Shown: positions 54,040 to 64,000 of the stretch, one piece after another | Layout: every line of letters starts with the position of its first letter | How positions within the stretch are numbered: the first letter of the stretch is position 1 | Assembly: GCA_037127315.1 (NCBI GenBank) | Contig: JBBBDQ010001922.1 | Location: 1,253,501 to 1,317,500, forward strand | Source of the DNA: Ascarosepion bandense | Taxonomy: Eukaryota > Mollusca > Cephalopoda > Sepiida > Sepiidae | Direction: 5' to 3' | Length of the DNA stretch: 64,000 bases | The notes under the pieces: model-generated | Told to the model about the DNA's origin: nothing | What the model saw: the letters and a program-made list of their open reading frames with translations, nothing else | Databases searched by the model: none | Translations under genes and position numbers: made by a program

Positions 54040-54325
54040 GTATTGTTGGTAATATTTTTCCTTCAAAAACTGATATTTTTCTATAAAAGTCTATTTTTGT
54101 ACATATATTTTTATAAGTGTATTTTTATACTTTCATAGTGTTTTGGCCCCAGTTTTGGGGGTTAAACACTTGCCCATAGCTGGGACCCCAACAGATGCCA
54201 CTACTAGTTAGGGTGAACCTGAGAACAACAGAAATTAAGAGGTAGTTCCATGCTCCTCAAAGCCTTCCAATCAGAGGCCTTACTGCCGGATGCAGTTTAC
54301 CGTCATGACCAGGACCTGTTATTTA
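54040..54325 (+). repeat. Dispersed repeat R1, copy 5, truncated
   Basis: One AT-rich module (GTATTGTTGGTAATATTTTT), then CATAGTGTTTTGGCCCCAGT, TTACTGCCGGATGCAGTTTA. Lies tail to tail with copy 4. Confidence 0.78.
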
Positions 54326-55602
54326 AGGTCGATACATATTTCAGATCGTAGGAAGTTATTTACAGAACTCGGTATGCTCAAGGAAAAGAAGCTTGAAGAA
54401 CATGCTGAAGGCAAGTGAAACAGAGACGAACCTACCGAATGGGTTTATATAAATAGGTAGCTAAGTAGATACGAGGATGAATAGGGAAAATACAAAACTT
54501 TCCAACAGTTAAAAAGTATAGGAAGTTGTGGAGAAGCATGATTGCCAATGTTCCGAAAAGACAGCACAAAAAAGAAATAAGAGACATGATCTTCTGTACC
54601 TCTGAGAGTTTTTCTAACTGTAGACTTGAAAAATGCTGCTTGAACAAAATAAACAGCCAACAACAAAATTTTTAATATGCTGATGGTCTCCGCGAAGATA
54701 AAAAAAATTATATTACGCAATTTTTCCACATAGAAATCGAACCTTGAGACACAGCATTTGAAAGAGTAGCATATTGCTGTGTTTAAACACTAACAGTGCC
54801 GGTGGGAACAAAACATACTTCATGCAGTATTTGCGTCTCTAAGAGAGAAATAACAGGGACTTTAATAGAAAGTATAAATTTCAGATGACATACCCACGCA
54901 TGCGCTTTCATAACCACGGAAACAAAAACGTTCTGGCACAAGATCCCTAAATTGCTGTTTGTTTTGTCGTCTGCAAAGCGAAAGGCTCTGAATCAAATCA
55001 AAGAAACGTCTGATTGAAATCTTATCCGACTGCTTGATGTCTTGCAGGAATTCCCCCTCTTTTAAGTTCTTCTGATTTTACTTCATATTTGACAGACCAA
55101 ATTTTGCTAAGGCCCTTTCTCCTCCTCCGTTTGACATGATATTTTAACCGGCAGGGATTTCGATATGAATGAAGTCCGTGACGGAATTTCTTTATTATAA
55201 TGGTGATACCAGATTCGCTACTTCCTGAACAAATCAGTAAACCTTGTACCGAATGCTTCCAAGATATGATTCCATTTATAAGGAAACGTTTGCTGAAGTG
55301 CGCCGATTCTGGCACAGGGCCATAGAAATGAATAGTGAAATGTTATTTATTCTATTATAACAAATGAAACAATAATTCAATTTGCTTTTCTAAATGCAAA
55401 TAGCATTCATGGTAGAACTCATCCGTATCTTTTCGTCTTAGTGGCCTCTTTCAAGACTGAAAATGTGAATAACAAGTCTTAGATGTTCAGGGTTATGTTA
55501 CCGGTTGCAGTTCCCGTTTTTGTCTATCGTGTATGTCCCAGGATATTCGTTTCCCCAGGCTGCAACATTCCATTTCACTAAAAAGCTTATTATCAGAATA
55601 CA
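54326..55602. other. Unassigned sequence
   Basis: 1.3 kb with no recognised gene. The minus ORF 55022-55315 has a basic stretch (VKRRRRKGLSK) but no motif I can name. Confidence 0.35.
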
Positions 55603-56296
55603 TCTAAACTTATTTATAAATGGAACTTTGTCTGTGTCTGTGTGTATCCGTTACCTATAGACTCCGAAACGGCTGAATCGATTTTCTTGAAAATTTACAG
55701 TTGTACTATAATAGTCTGCGAGTGTTCTTAGCTAGGTTTTGTGTCGAGGTACCCCGATAAATATCGAAAATCGATTATCGAAAAAATCGGGTTATAGAAG
55801 GAGTGGTCTGATTTTAATCAAATTTGATACACTCATAGACAAAGACATAAGAAACGATATTCAGAGGTTTCAAGGTTGCAGTTCTTACAATAGTGCAGAA
55901 AATCGATAATATATATATATATATAAAAAGGCAAGATAACGGGTCTGATCAAAATCAGTTTTTCAGCCCTTTTATTTTAGTTTTTGCTTCGGGTTTGCCT
56001 CTAAGTAGGTATAATTGTAGTTCTTAGTCTCAGCCATGATGCCATTTAATCAGAGGACTTATTTAGCCTTCAAAATTCAGTTTACGACAAAAAAAACTTA
56101 TTTGATATCGATACCAAGAAATCAAAATTTGACTCACATCCATTCATTTTTCTTTCAGTCTACGGTTTCGCTTTAACTGGAAACAACTATTGCTTTTTAG
56201 TATTTCGTACCAACGTCGAAAGAGTCTGAGCTCCAGGACCATGGATTAGTTTTAAAGCTTTCATTACACTCGAGGAACGCCGCGCTATAGAGCTAG
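55603..56296 (+). mobile_element. Non-autonomous Helitron, HelN copy H6
   Basis: 694 bp. TCTAAACTTATTTATAAATG start (preceded by A), GACTCCGAAACGGCTGAATC, end ATAGAGCTAG followed by T. Terminal hairpin decayed (ACTCGAGGAACGCCGCGCTA). Confidence 0.8.
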
Positions 56297-56396
56297 TCCT
56301 TACTAACTACGACATGGAAAAGTCAATTGCTAAGAGAAGGAGTTATATTTGACTCTACCCACGCTTACGATTATGGGAAGTACAAGTATGATGATT

Positions 56397-57275
56397 GTCA
56401 GTCAGTTAAGTGACATACGTGATACACGCTTGGGCGATCATGTCTCGAAAGAGACATGACTGACTGGGCAGAATAATACCCCGCAGTAGGTTGCCATTAC
56501 TTTCTGCGGTAGACTGGTTGCCAGCCAAGGCTGTAGAACCCTATCTGTCCTGCCATTTAACTCATAGCTGGGAGGAGAATAGATTATATTACATTATTAT
56601 ATTAAGTATAATTAGTAGGGAATCAGTTTATTACTTCATAACAGTGGAAAACCGATCCCCCACTTTATGCCAAGTACAAATTTTAATAATGTTTCCAACT
56701 ATTGTATTCAGTCAGTCAGTTAAGTGCCATACGTGATACACGCTTTGAGCGATCATGTCTCGAAAGACACGTGGCTGACTGGGCAGAAGATTATCCCGCA
56801 GTAGTTTGCCATTGCTTTCTGCGGTAGACCGGTTGCCACCCAAGGCTATAGAGCCCAATCTGTTTTATTATTTAACCCATAAATGGAGGAAAGATACAGA
56901 TTAATACCTTTCCTAAGGGTATTTGTGCATAAGTGAATACAAAAAATTCAACTGGAATTCGAAATCCAGTCCAGGATTTGTTGTTTGGAGTCGATATCAA
57001 CTGCACCACAACGAACATCCTGCATCAGTCAGTTAAGTACCATACGTGATACACGCTTGGACGATCATGCCTCGAAAGAGACATCACTGAGCAGAAGATT
57101 ATCCCGCAGTAGGTTGCCATTACTTTCTATGGTAGACTGATTGCCAGCCAAGGCTATAGAACCCAATCTGTCATGTTATTTAACCCATAACTGGAGGGAG
57201 GAGAAGGTTATTTGTGCGTAAATGAATGCATAGAATTCAACTGGAATTCGAACTCGGCTGCCCGGTCGGTTGTTT
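56397..57275 (-). repeat. SINE-A array with hairpin linker, three units
   Basis: Tails start at 56397, 56707 and 57027. A linker with GTAGGGAATCAGTTTATTAC and CCGATCCCCCACTTTATGCC lies at 56600-56706. The second and third units extend into the tRNA head region (GAATTC-GAAATCCAGTCCAG decayed B-box side at ~56960; CTGGAATTCGAACTCGGCTG at ~57240). Confidence 0.82.
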
Positions 57276-57311
57276 TGCTAGAGTCTATAGGTAACTATGG
57301 ACACTTTATAG

Positions 57312-57425
57312 TGATTTTCTAAGCGTAGTATAGATGTGACACAAAGCCAAAAATGAGAAGCTACCAGTGAGGATTGAAATCGCTACTCAGTGGTAATTCA
57401 TCCAGCGAGACTATCTACATTACGT
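57312..57425 (-). repeat. SINE-B, tRNA-derived, decayed
   Basis: Matches 60183-60310: GATTTTCTAAGCGTAGTATA, GATGTGACACAAAGCC, GAGGATTGAAATCGCTACTC. B-box region altered. Confidence 0.65.
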
Positions 57426-57479
57426 CACGTCGAAGGAATTCATTAAAGATAAGGTATACAGAAAATCTGACATACTGTT

Positions 57480-58135
57480 AATCCTCATCGGCATCATGAA
57501 TCTTTTGCTAACCTGTCTCCACTTGCGCAATGCCACAGCGGAAGAAATCATGTTTTTCGAACGCAAAGAAGTCTGTGAGTGCCGGCCAGAAGTCTACCTT
57601 ATATGCGAAGGATTTCCCACAAATAGAAGAGGTGGTAATCTGGTAACGCAAGATGCAGAGAGTGAAATCGAAAGCACAGTGACTCCCGGCCAAGTCACCG
57701 AATATTAAACACCTAGTTATCCACGCCATACGAGGCTTGGCATCTTCACGGACAAACAGTACACACATGCGATTAACCAATGCTGACTCCTGATTCAGTA
57801 ACTGTTGTACACATTACAACTACTGTGAGTACAGATCTGCAGTGACGGTTTGACTCGTTGGTAGCAGCTCATAGTGCATGGTTTGTCAACTCTTCCATTA
57901 GATATAGAGCGTCATCTTGCTTGGGTGTAGAGGTAATTTTGTGGTGTGATACACAATGGTGACAACTAATGTTTAGCAGGTTCGGGAGTCTCATACAAGA
58001 CCCACTTGAGCACTGGTGAGTAGGTTGTGATCCCGAGAAAGCAACGGGAAGCATGATGTCATTCATTGTTGCTTGTTGGCTTCCGAGAGAGTGTGAGTTA
58101 CACAGTTGCTCAAATTATATACCTACCCTATGCTG
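57480..58135 (-). pseudogene. mariner transposase relic, copy 2, C-terminal part
   Basis: Minus pieces: VNRMCVLFVREDAKPRMAWI (VNRKGVLFHHDNARPHVA in relatives), DFWPALTDFFAFEKHDFFRC, GIAQVETG, KIHDADED, plus an upstream MRLPNLLNISCHHCVSHHKI region. It is a second, 5'-truncated copy of the sequence at 58136-58990, lying directly downstream of it in the same direction. Confidence 0.72.
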
Positions 58136-58990
58136 TGAAAGTGAAGTCTGACTGTTTTAGCAAATCTGGAAGTGGTCTGCCGAAGGGTTTTCATTCCAGA
58201 GAATGAGAGGCGTGGCAGTATTTTGGCGTAAGTTCCGGCGTGCAAGTTGAATAGCACAGTGGCTTCCAGACAGGTCGTCGTATGTATCCCTTGCCCCCAG
58301 CACCACAAGAGGCCTGGTATTGCCGTGGTGAAACAATAAAACCCTAGCGATTAACCAATATCGACTCTTTCTGCTACATTGCCTCTTGCACACATTTTAA
58401 TTGCTGTGAGTATAGACGCGCATTGATGGTTTGGTAGCAGTTCAAATTGTGCCAACTGTCGACTAGTTCACCAGATACAGTGCATGATGTTGCGTGGTTG
58501 TAGAGGTGGTCTCGTGGTGTGAGACACAGGGTCCTGTAATGACAACCAATATCTGGCACGATTTGGAGTGGCATCTAGGATCCATTCTTCGTCACTTGTG
58601 AGCACTCGGTCAGATATGAGTACGTTGTGGTGTTGAGAAAGCAAAGGGAAACAAACGGTCACCTGTTAGCTTCCGACAGTGTGTGGGATATTCACTTGCT
58701 CAGCCATGCAGCTGAAGTCTGAACTGTTTCATCTAGAAGCGTCCGGTATGCTCACCACACGTTTGAGTGTTATCCACCTGTATGGTTGTCTGTATGGTCT
58801 CATCATCCAAGACCTGTGGCCGGCTACTGCGGGGTTCATCACAAAGGTACGGATTTCCCGACTACAACTTCTGGAACAAATGTGTGACGGTGCGTTCACT
58901 TATGGCATTATCCCCAAACATTTAACGCATTGGCGACTTGGTGCGGCTGCGGAGAAGCCCACATTAAAGTCATAAAAAAGACAACCTGCT
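58136..58990 (-). pseudogene. mariner transposase relic, copy 1
   Basis: Minus pieces in order: SERTVTHLFQKF-like, DEPRSSRPQVLDDETIQ-like (58780-58930), HHNVLISDRVLTSDEEWILD (58468-58662; first catalytic D in TSDEEW), TRPPLQPRNIMHCIW, CYQTINARLYSQQLKCVQEA, VLFHHGNTRPLVV (HHDNARPHVA in relatives, so the second D is lost) and TPELTPKYCHAS. This is the SETMAR-like mariner protein from its DNA-binding half to the third catalytic region. Many stops and frameshifts. Confidence 0.8.
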
Positions 58991-60182
58991 TCGAAACCGC
59001 CATGTTTACTCGCTACTGCTCGAGCTACGACTTATGTGCGTGTACAACACATACACATTATTACAGATCAATACTCCACCATCACCGCTTTTCAGGCGAG
59101 TGACGTACTCATTTGCGTATTACTTCTTTCTACACGATGTAAAAAAACAGCAAGGATTTTTTGGTTATCATATAAAATAATTGGCAATGCATTTCTATAG
59201 TATAATAATTTACAATGAATTTCTTCGTGAAATCAATTCTAATAAATATCTTTGATTTTAGTATTTGCGATATGAATAAGATACGAATTTACGATTCTAG
59301 AAATTGGTAGGTATGACTTGCTCACGAACAATGAGTCCAGGAAAGAATTTTGGAAAAGGAATGAATGAAGCCAGCAGAAAGAAAGAAAGAAAAAAGAACA
59401 AAAAACAAAAAAAACGGAGGACTAAAAGCGAATATTCAAAAAAGAGGTTCCATTTTTTTAAGGAAAAATATGATTACCAGATCAGAGAAAAGCATGTTAG
59501 TGAAAGCAAGAACGAACAAAAATAAATGCATCCGAAATTGCAGGAAGGATGGAGTAACTTCTTGAGAGTTTTTCGAACACAGCCCACGCTTTTTATTACC
59601 TCTTTTGACAAAAGAGGGACTAAATCTTTCGAATGAAACGTAACATGTCGATGATGTAGGCGAAGGATAATTCGTCAACCCAGTATATGCCAACTTTTCT
59701 CGAATAACTTTAATTTTCAGGAGAAAAAAAAAATGTGACGTCATTGTAGACGTGTTTTTTTTTTTGGTGTTTTTGAGAGCTTTTATACGCGTTGATATTC
59801 ACGCGCAGTAAATGCCAACTATCAGAGAAGTGAATAGGTTAATCAAATCGTTCATTCATTTATGCTGAAGAATCAAAGCAGAAGATAGGTGGAGGGAAAA
59901 AAAGGGCTGTGGAAAGAAAATCGAAATAATCTGAAAAAATATAGTTCGCCACGCCTATCCGAGCATGCCCTTACCTTAGGGTTAGAAAATTGCTGCTCAC
60001 GTAAATTTGTGTTTGTTCAACACCCACAGTCATCCTGCGATTTATATTGCAACTAGGCTTAGTTACATTTTCTTGGAGAGAGGGCATAATCTGTCGTGAT
60101 CAATATTTTGAATACTCTCAAACGATGACTAATCTCTTTCACGATGACTTGTTGCTTCGTGCTAACACAAATAATTGTCATA
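58991..60182. other. Unassigned sequence
   Basis: No gene or repeat recognised. The Lys-rich + ORFs at 59304-59565 come from an A-rich run. Confidence 0.4.
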
Positions 60183-60310
60183 TGGTGATTTTCTAAGCGT
60201 AGCTTAGATGTGGCACAAGGCCGAAAGTAATGAGGATCGAACGCACTACTCAGTTGTAATGATTCTAGCAAGACAAGCTTGCTAATCATTACACTAACAC
60301 GAGGTGCCCA
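60183..60310 (-). repeat. SINE-B, tRNA-derived
   Basis: Minus sense: GCACCTCGTGTTAGTGTAAT, GATTAGCAAGCTTGTCTTGC (A-box region TGTAATGATTAGCA), GTGCGTTCGATCCTCATTAC (B box GTTCGATCC), then CGGCCTTGTGCCACATCTAA. The spacing is tRNA-like. ~128 bp. Confidence 0.8.
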
Positions 60311-60312
60311 AA

Positions 60313-61185
60313 CATGATTTACTAAGCGCCGCTTTGATGTGGCACAAGGCCGAAGGTATGAGGTACACAGTGAGGATCGAACTCACTATATTGAATCCAT
60401 AGCAAAATCTACTGCTAATAAGGTTGGGTCACTATGTCGATCCAGGATGTTTTTTCCACCTGAATCCATCCTGCATATATACAAGTCAACCATCCGTCCG
60501 TGCATGGAGTACTGGTGCCATTTATGGTCAGGTGCCCCTGCCGTTCTCCTCAGTGTTCTTGACAAGCTCCAAAGGAGAGTCTGTAATGTGATAGGTACTG
60601 ATCTGGCGGCTCGACTGCAGCCACTTCCCCATCGTCAAAATGTGGCCTCCCTTTGTCTGTTCTATAAATACTTTCATGGCTTCTGCTCAGACGAACTTAA
60701 GTCACTGATGCCTCCTCAACAGGTGTTTACTCGTGCAACCAGACTGGCAACTGGGTCCCACCCATTCACAGTCAGGTTAGCCAAATGCAGACGACAGTTC
60801 TACTCCTACAGCTTCTTCTCTCGCACTTCCCGCCTGTGGAACTCGCTCCCGTATTCTTGCTTTCCTGGCGGCTACAACCTCCAGAAATTTAAATGCAAAG
60901 TCAATACTCATCTACTAACCACTGGACTCTAGCTCTCTCCCCTCCCCTGTTAAACTTTCCCTTTCTCTCCACCTATGTATCTGTCATCGCACCTGCTTTC
61001 TCAGCTTTCTATTGTTCCTATCTAACTAGTTTGTACTCCTCACTCTTTTCTCATTAATCTTTTTACATTTATGTAGCCCCCTGCACATCAGTGGCGTTTC
61101 CGCCTTGCTCGGGGTGAAATGATTAAAAAAAATGTTCTAGCGAGACAAGCTTGCTAACCATTACACCACACCGAGGTGCTTAAAT
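60313..61185 (-). repeat. SINE-B copy split by LINE-A
   Basis: 60313-60385 (CTAAGCGCCGCTTTGATGTG, AGTGAGGATCGAACTCAC) and 61135-61185 (TTCTAGCGAGACAAGCTTGC, CTAACCATTACACCACACCG) are the two halves of one SINE-B. A + strand LINE-A fragment (60386-61134) sits between them. About 10-15 bp of SINE (ACTCAGTTGTAATG equivalents) are missing at the junction. Confidence 0.82.
60386..61134 (+). pseudogene. LINE-A C-terminal domain and 3' end, best copy
   Basis: Continuous frame of ~180 codons to the stop at 60930: SIAKSTANKVGSLCRSRMFF, PPESILHIYKSTIRPCMEYW, CHLWSGAPAVLLSVLDKLQR, LCLFYKYFHGFCSDELKSLM, TRLATGSHPFTV, FSRTSRLWNSLPYSCFPGGY and FKCKVNTHLLTT. A ~200-bp 3'UTR ends GCACATCAGTGGCGTTTCCG, CCTTGCTCGGGGTGAAATGA, (A)n. 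Its upstream ORF extension to 60339 lies in SINE-B and is not LINE. 5' truncated on insertion. Confidence 0.92.
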
Positions 61186-61539
61186 AATTGTCATATGAAT
61201 AGTGCCAACTAACCGATTTCAAGTTCAAGGCTTCGGACAACCCCTGAGTTGATTTTTTTAAAACATTTTCCAACAGTGGCGCAAGCTGCGATCGACTGCC
61301 CCGGTGGTTATTATCGAGATCATCTCACTGACAATTTGACTTTTGTGATATTAGAAACCGCGTTTTAAGCTAACGTTCTGACCACTCAGTTATAAGGTCA
61401 CTGAATATGAAAAGGTTCAGGTTCTAAAGCCCGACAAAGAATAGTGCGGCAGCATAAAGGCTATCGATATTTTAGATCACCTTTGGACGGCAGAAAAAGA
61501 ATTTTAAGGGACGCTAGATCAGAAGAATTATGTAGCGTT
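61186..61539. other. Unassigned sequence
   Basis: Nothing recognised. Confidence 0.4.
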
Positions 61540-61827
61540 AATCTGTTGAGAACACGTAGAGAACCTGCATTCATTCCTTTGACTTGAAATCGAACAGCAG
61601 AAAATAGTACATTTTCAGCTTCTCATTCAGTGAAATGAATTAGAGCGCTCTAGCTATTGGGCGCGTATAATGAAAAGTCTCCTTACTTCCACTGAACGCC
61701 CATAGCCCAGGGGTAGAGTCGTCGAGTGACGCCATTTCGGTCGGGTTTCAATCCTGGGTAAAAAAGCAATCGGAGTCTAACCGTACTGATGAGCTGTGAT
61801 ACGGCGAAACAGATCTGTCTGCGGATG

Positions 61828-61868
<41 letters not shown>
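61540..61868 (+). mobile_element. tRNA-hammerhead element, monomer
   Basis: Body from ~61540 matches the 19.7-kb dimer (CATTCAGTGAAATGAATTAG, AGCTATTGGGCGCGTATAAT). tRNA-like head: TAGCCCAGGGGTAGAG (A box, ~61703) and GGGTTTCAATCC (61743-61754, B box). Then CTGGGTAAAAAAGCAATCGG, an intact hammerhead (61781-61824), GATGAC and (AT)n to 61868. No ORF. Start uncertain. Confidence 0.85.
61781..61824 (+). ncRNA. Hammerhead ribozyme, type I, complete
   Basis: CCGTA (61781-61785), CTGATGA (61786-61792), stem II GCTGT/GAT/ACGGC (61793-61805, one G-U), GAAA (61806-61809), CAGATCTGTC (61810-61819, stem III and GTC), TGCGG (61820-61824, pairs with CCGTA through one U-G). All core bases intact; predicted cleavage after C61819. 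Confidence 0.9.
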
Positions 61869-61870
<2 letters not shown>

Positions 61871-62277
61871 TGGTCATAATACATTACATTGCATTTGAAT
61901 ACAAGGTTCTGTTGTGATTTCGCGCTATCACGCGGTGTGACGTCATTGCAAATTTGTGAATTGCGTTTGTTATTTTTGGTAACTGTTGCCGTTGCCTAGC
62001 GGAGTTTTATGTCAACACAAAATAAAATCGTCGCTGATGGTGGATGTTATTGTGTTACCGTCTTAATAACCTCTCTGAAGATGGCTCATGTAAGTCGAAA
62101 GCTTAGAACAAACTTAATAAAAAATTATCCAAATGTTGGAGAATTTTTGTCTTTATTTTCAACTGAAATGAAAGCCAAAATATGATATCTAGAACGGTTC
62201 ATGATTAAACATAATAGACATTCATTGTCTCTTATATTTAACAGTATATGTTTAAAAATTATTTGCTGCCTCGATAC
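61869..62277 (+). other. Possible PLE pLTR remnant with hammerhead-like motif
   Basis: CTGAAGAT (62075-62082), a 4-bp stem GGCT/CATGTA/AGTC, then GAAA (62097-62100). The form equals that in the 15-kb PLE pLTR (CTGAAGAT-stem-CGAAA). The surrounding sequence shows no ORF. Low confidence. Confidence 0.35.
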
Positions 62278-62345
62278 ACTATATATATATATATATATAT
62301 ATATAGATAGATAGATAGAGAGAGAGAGAGAGTGTGTGTGTGTGT
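62278..62345. repeat. Compound microsatellite (AT)n(GATA)n(GA)n(GT)n
   Basis: Successive AT, GATA, GA and GT runs. Confidence 0.95.
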
Positions 62346-62394
62346 CGCTCAGAACCTTTAGAAATTTGCAAAACATTTTCAGGTGACGGCTTAT

Positions 62395-62895
62395 ATATAT
62401 ATATATTCATGGCTTCTGCTCTGACGAACTGATGACATTGGTACCCCTTCCACAAGAATTTACTCGGGTAACCAGACTTGCAACAAGGTCCCACCCTTTT
62501 ACAGTTAGATCAACCGAATGCAGTCGACAATTCTACTGTACCAGCTTCTTTTTTCGCACTTCCTGCCTATGGAACTCTCTTCCGTATACTTGCTTTCCTG
62601 ACGGCTAAAACCACCAGGAATTTAAATGCAATGTCAATTCCCATCTCTTATCCAGTTGACTCAAGTCCTTTCTACATCACCCAGTGTATCTTATTCTTTT
62701 CCTTTCTCTCCGTTCGCAATCTTCACTCCTGTGTTCACATCCTTCTCTTGGCCTTTTTCTGACATCCCCTGTAACCGATTCGTTTTTCTCTTCACTCTCA
62801 TCCTGCCTAAAACTTTAACTCTCTTATGTATCCTCCTGCACATCAGTGGCGGTACCGCCTTGCTTTAGGCGAAACAATTAAAGAAAATATAAGGT
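62395..62895 (+). pseudogene. LINE-A C-terminal end and 3'UTR, decayed
   Basis: TTCATGGCTTCTGCTCTGAC, then pieces FFALPAYGTLFRILAFLT and NLNAMSIPISYPV (frame-shifted forms of the RLWNSLP region), 3'UTR ending GCACATCAGTGGCGGTACCG, CCTTGCTTTAGGCGAAACAA. Confidence 0.8.
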
Positions 62896-62994
62896 GTCGC
62901 CCAAACACGTACTCACTCTGCTATTTGAATTCATATGTATATAAATGCATACACAGGTTTCATTAAAGGTGATTGACAAGATGCACATATTTAT

Positions 62995-63967
62995 TCAATG
63001 AATATCCACTATGCATCCACCCAAAGTCCAATCACCCCCCAAGTATAATCAAACATATACCATCCTCCATAGAATATAGAATTAGTCAAAGCTCGTCCAG
63101 CGAAGAAATATTTAACAAACACAAAAGTCTCTACAACTAGTCCCTAAAAAAAGCGGTTACAAAAACCAAGACATCCAATATATAACAAACTATAACCATA
63201 ACAAGAAAAATAGAAATAGAAAAAATCATTTTTGTACACACCTTTCAATCAAATGATAAACACCAAATTAGGACAGAAGTTCCTCAATTTAATTAAAAAA
63301 CACTTCCTCACCAATAATCCTCTTAGTAAAATCTTCAACAAAAATACACTTAAACTAAGCTGTAGTTGCACAAAGAACCTAGAAAAAATCATAACAAACC
63401 ATAACAAATATATCGTAAATCAAAACGTAGATCAAAATAAAATTAACTACCAAAATAATAAAGAAGACAACAATAAAAACCTATGTAATTGTAGAAACCT
63501 CAACAACTGCCCACTACAGAATAAATGTAAAATAAACTCAATAATCTATCAATGCAACATAACATCAATTGAAAATACCACTATAAACAAAGTGTATATC
63601 GGATCAACTAAAAACACTTTTAAGCAGCGCTGGTGCATGCACTTAACTTCATTAAAAAACAACTTATACCGAAACCAAACATCCCTTTCAGCTTACTTGA
63701 ATGCTAAAGAACTCAAAACAGAAACCCAAAGTAAAATGGAAAATCCTAGAAAAAACTGGATCTTGCAACTCACTTAACGACATCTGCCATTTATGTTTAA
63801 GTGAAAAGCTACACATTCTAAAGTACCACAAAAGTAGCGAACTATTAAACTGTAGAGACGAATTAGCAGTATTATGCAAACATCGCAAATATTTCTCGTT
63901 AAAATTTAAATACCCAAAAAAACAAAAAAACAAAAAACAAAACAACATATATCATATCCCAATATAA
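62995..63967 (+). pseudogene. Penelope-like element, C-terminal half with GIY-YIG endonuclease
   Basis: Three overlapping frames form one PLE protein end. First, 63010-63130: PSSIEYRISQSSSSEEIFNK-like. Second, 63232-63777: NTKLGQKFLNLIKKHFLTNN, KIFNKNTLKLSCSCTKNLEK, CNCRNLNNCPLQNKC (Cys-rich linker), SIIYQCNI ... VYIGSTKNTFKQRWCMHLTS (GIY-YIG core with I-Y, Y-I-G and the R of F-K-x-R). Third, 63701-63967: KPKVKWKILEKTGSCNSLND, ICHLCLSEKLHILKYHKSSE, LLNCRDELAVLCKHR. The C-x-C-R-x(4-5)-C-P-x(4)-C linker and GIY-YIG are hallmarks of PLEs. Single frameshifts separate the frames. The RT would lie upstream but is not present. Confidence 0.9.
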
Positions 63968-64000
63968 AATACCTAAACTAAACGAAAAAGCGACCTGCCC

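Noticed and set aside
55022..55315. 97-codon minus ORF with a basic stretch
   Set aside because: No family resemblance; flanks are non-coding and repeat-rich.
59304..59565. Lys-rich + ORFs
   Set aside because: Arise from an A-rich run; two frames open together.

Overview
This is animal genomic DNA, AT-rich and packed with dispersed and tandem repeats. I found no intact host gene: no exon series, no complete single-copy ORF with recognisable homology and no intact tRNA gene. Every coding trace I can identify is the relic of a transposable element. The mix (CR1/Jockey-, RTE-, I- and Tx1/L1-type LINEs, Penelope-like elements with GIY-YIG, Helitrons, mariner/Tc1, several tRNA-derived SINE families, many (AT)n tracts, kilobase-scale purine satellites) suggests a lophotrochozoan, most likely a mollusc and perhaps a coleoid cephalopod. 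That assignment is inference from repeat style, not proof.

Layout. 0-11 kb: RTE and CR1/Jockey-type LINEs (one carrying an internal inversion of its catalytic block), two Helitrons, SINE-A copies, dispersed repeat R1 and a 48-bp minisatellite. 11.6-13.7 and 16.8-19.0 kb: two ~2.2-kb polypurine satellites. 14.9-16.1 kb: a Penelope-like element (PLE) with inverted and direct pseudo-LTRs. 19.0-30.5 kb: LINE fragments, a 5S-tRNA chimeric insertion inside a LINE, a Tc1 relic, a long inverted repeat carrying hammerhead motifs, and tRNA-like elements that end in hammerhead ribozymes. 30.5-35.2 kb: a TA-flanked MITE, an R1 copy with a minisatellite expanded to ~29 units, and a 28-bp minisatellite between inverted SINEs. 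35.2-44.6 kb: a mariner relic, a ~400-bp tandem repeat with a Helitron in its first unit, more Helitrons and a Tigger-like MITE. 45-50.5 kb: RTE and Tx1-type LINEs and SINE-tail tandem arrays. 51-53 kb: CT-rich tract. 53-64 kb: R1 copies, a Helitron, a SINE-tail array, tandem mariner relics, a LINE nested in a tRNA SINE, the best hammerhead-tRNA element, and the 3' half of a GIY-YIG PLE at the window edge.

The most notable system is a non-autonomous element family (19.7-20.0, 30.27-30.45 and 61.54-61.87 kb). Each copy has a tRNA-like head with A and B boxes directly followed by a 44-nt type I hammerhead ribozyme and an (AT)n tail. Two copies retain every core nucleotide and base-paired stem I, II and III. 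One locus is a tandem dimer whose two cleavage positions are 308 nt apart, the arrangement of a retrozyme. PLE-type pseudo-LTR inverted repeats elsewhere in the window carry a second, different hammerhead motif, and a PLE is the plausible mobilising partner.
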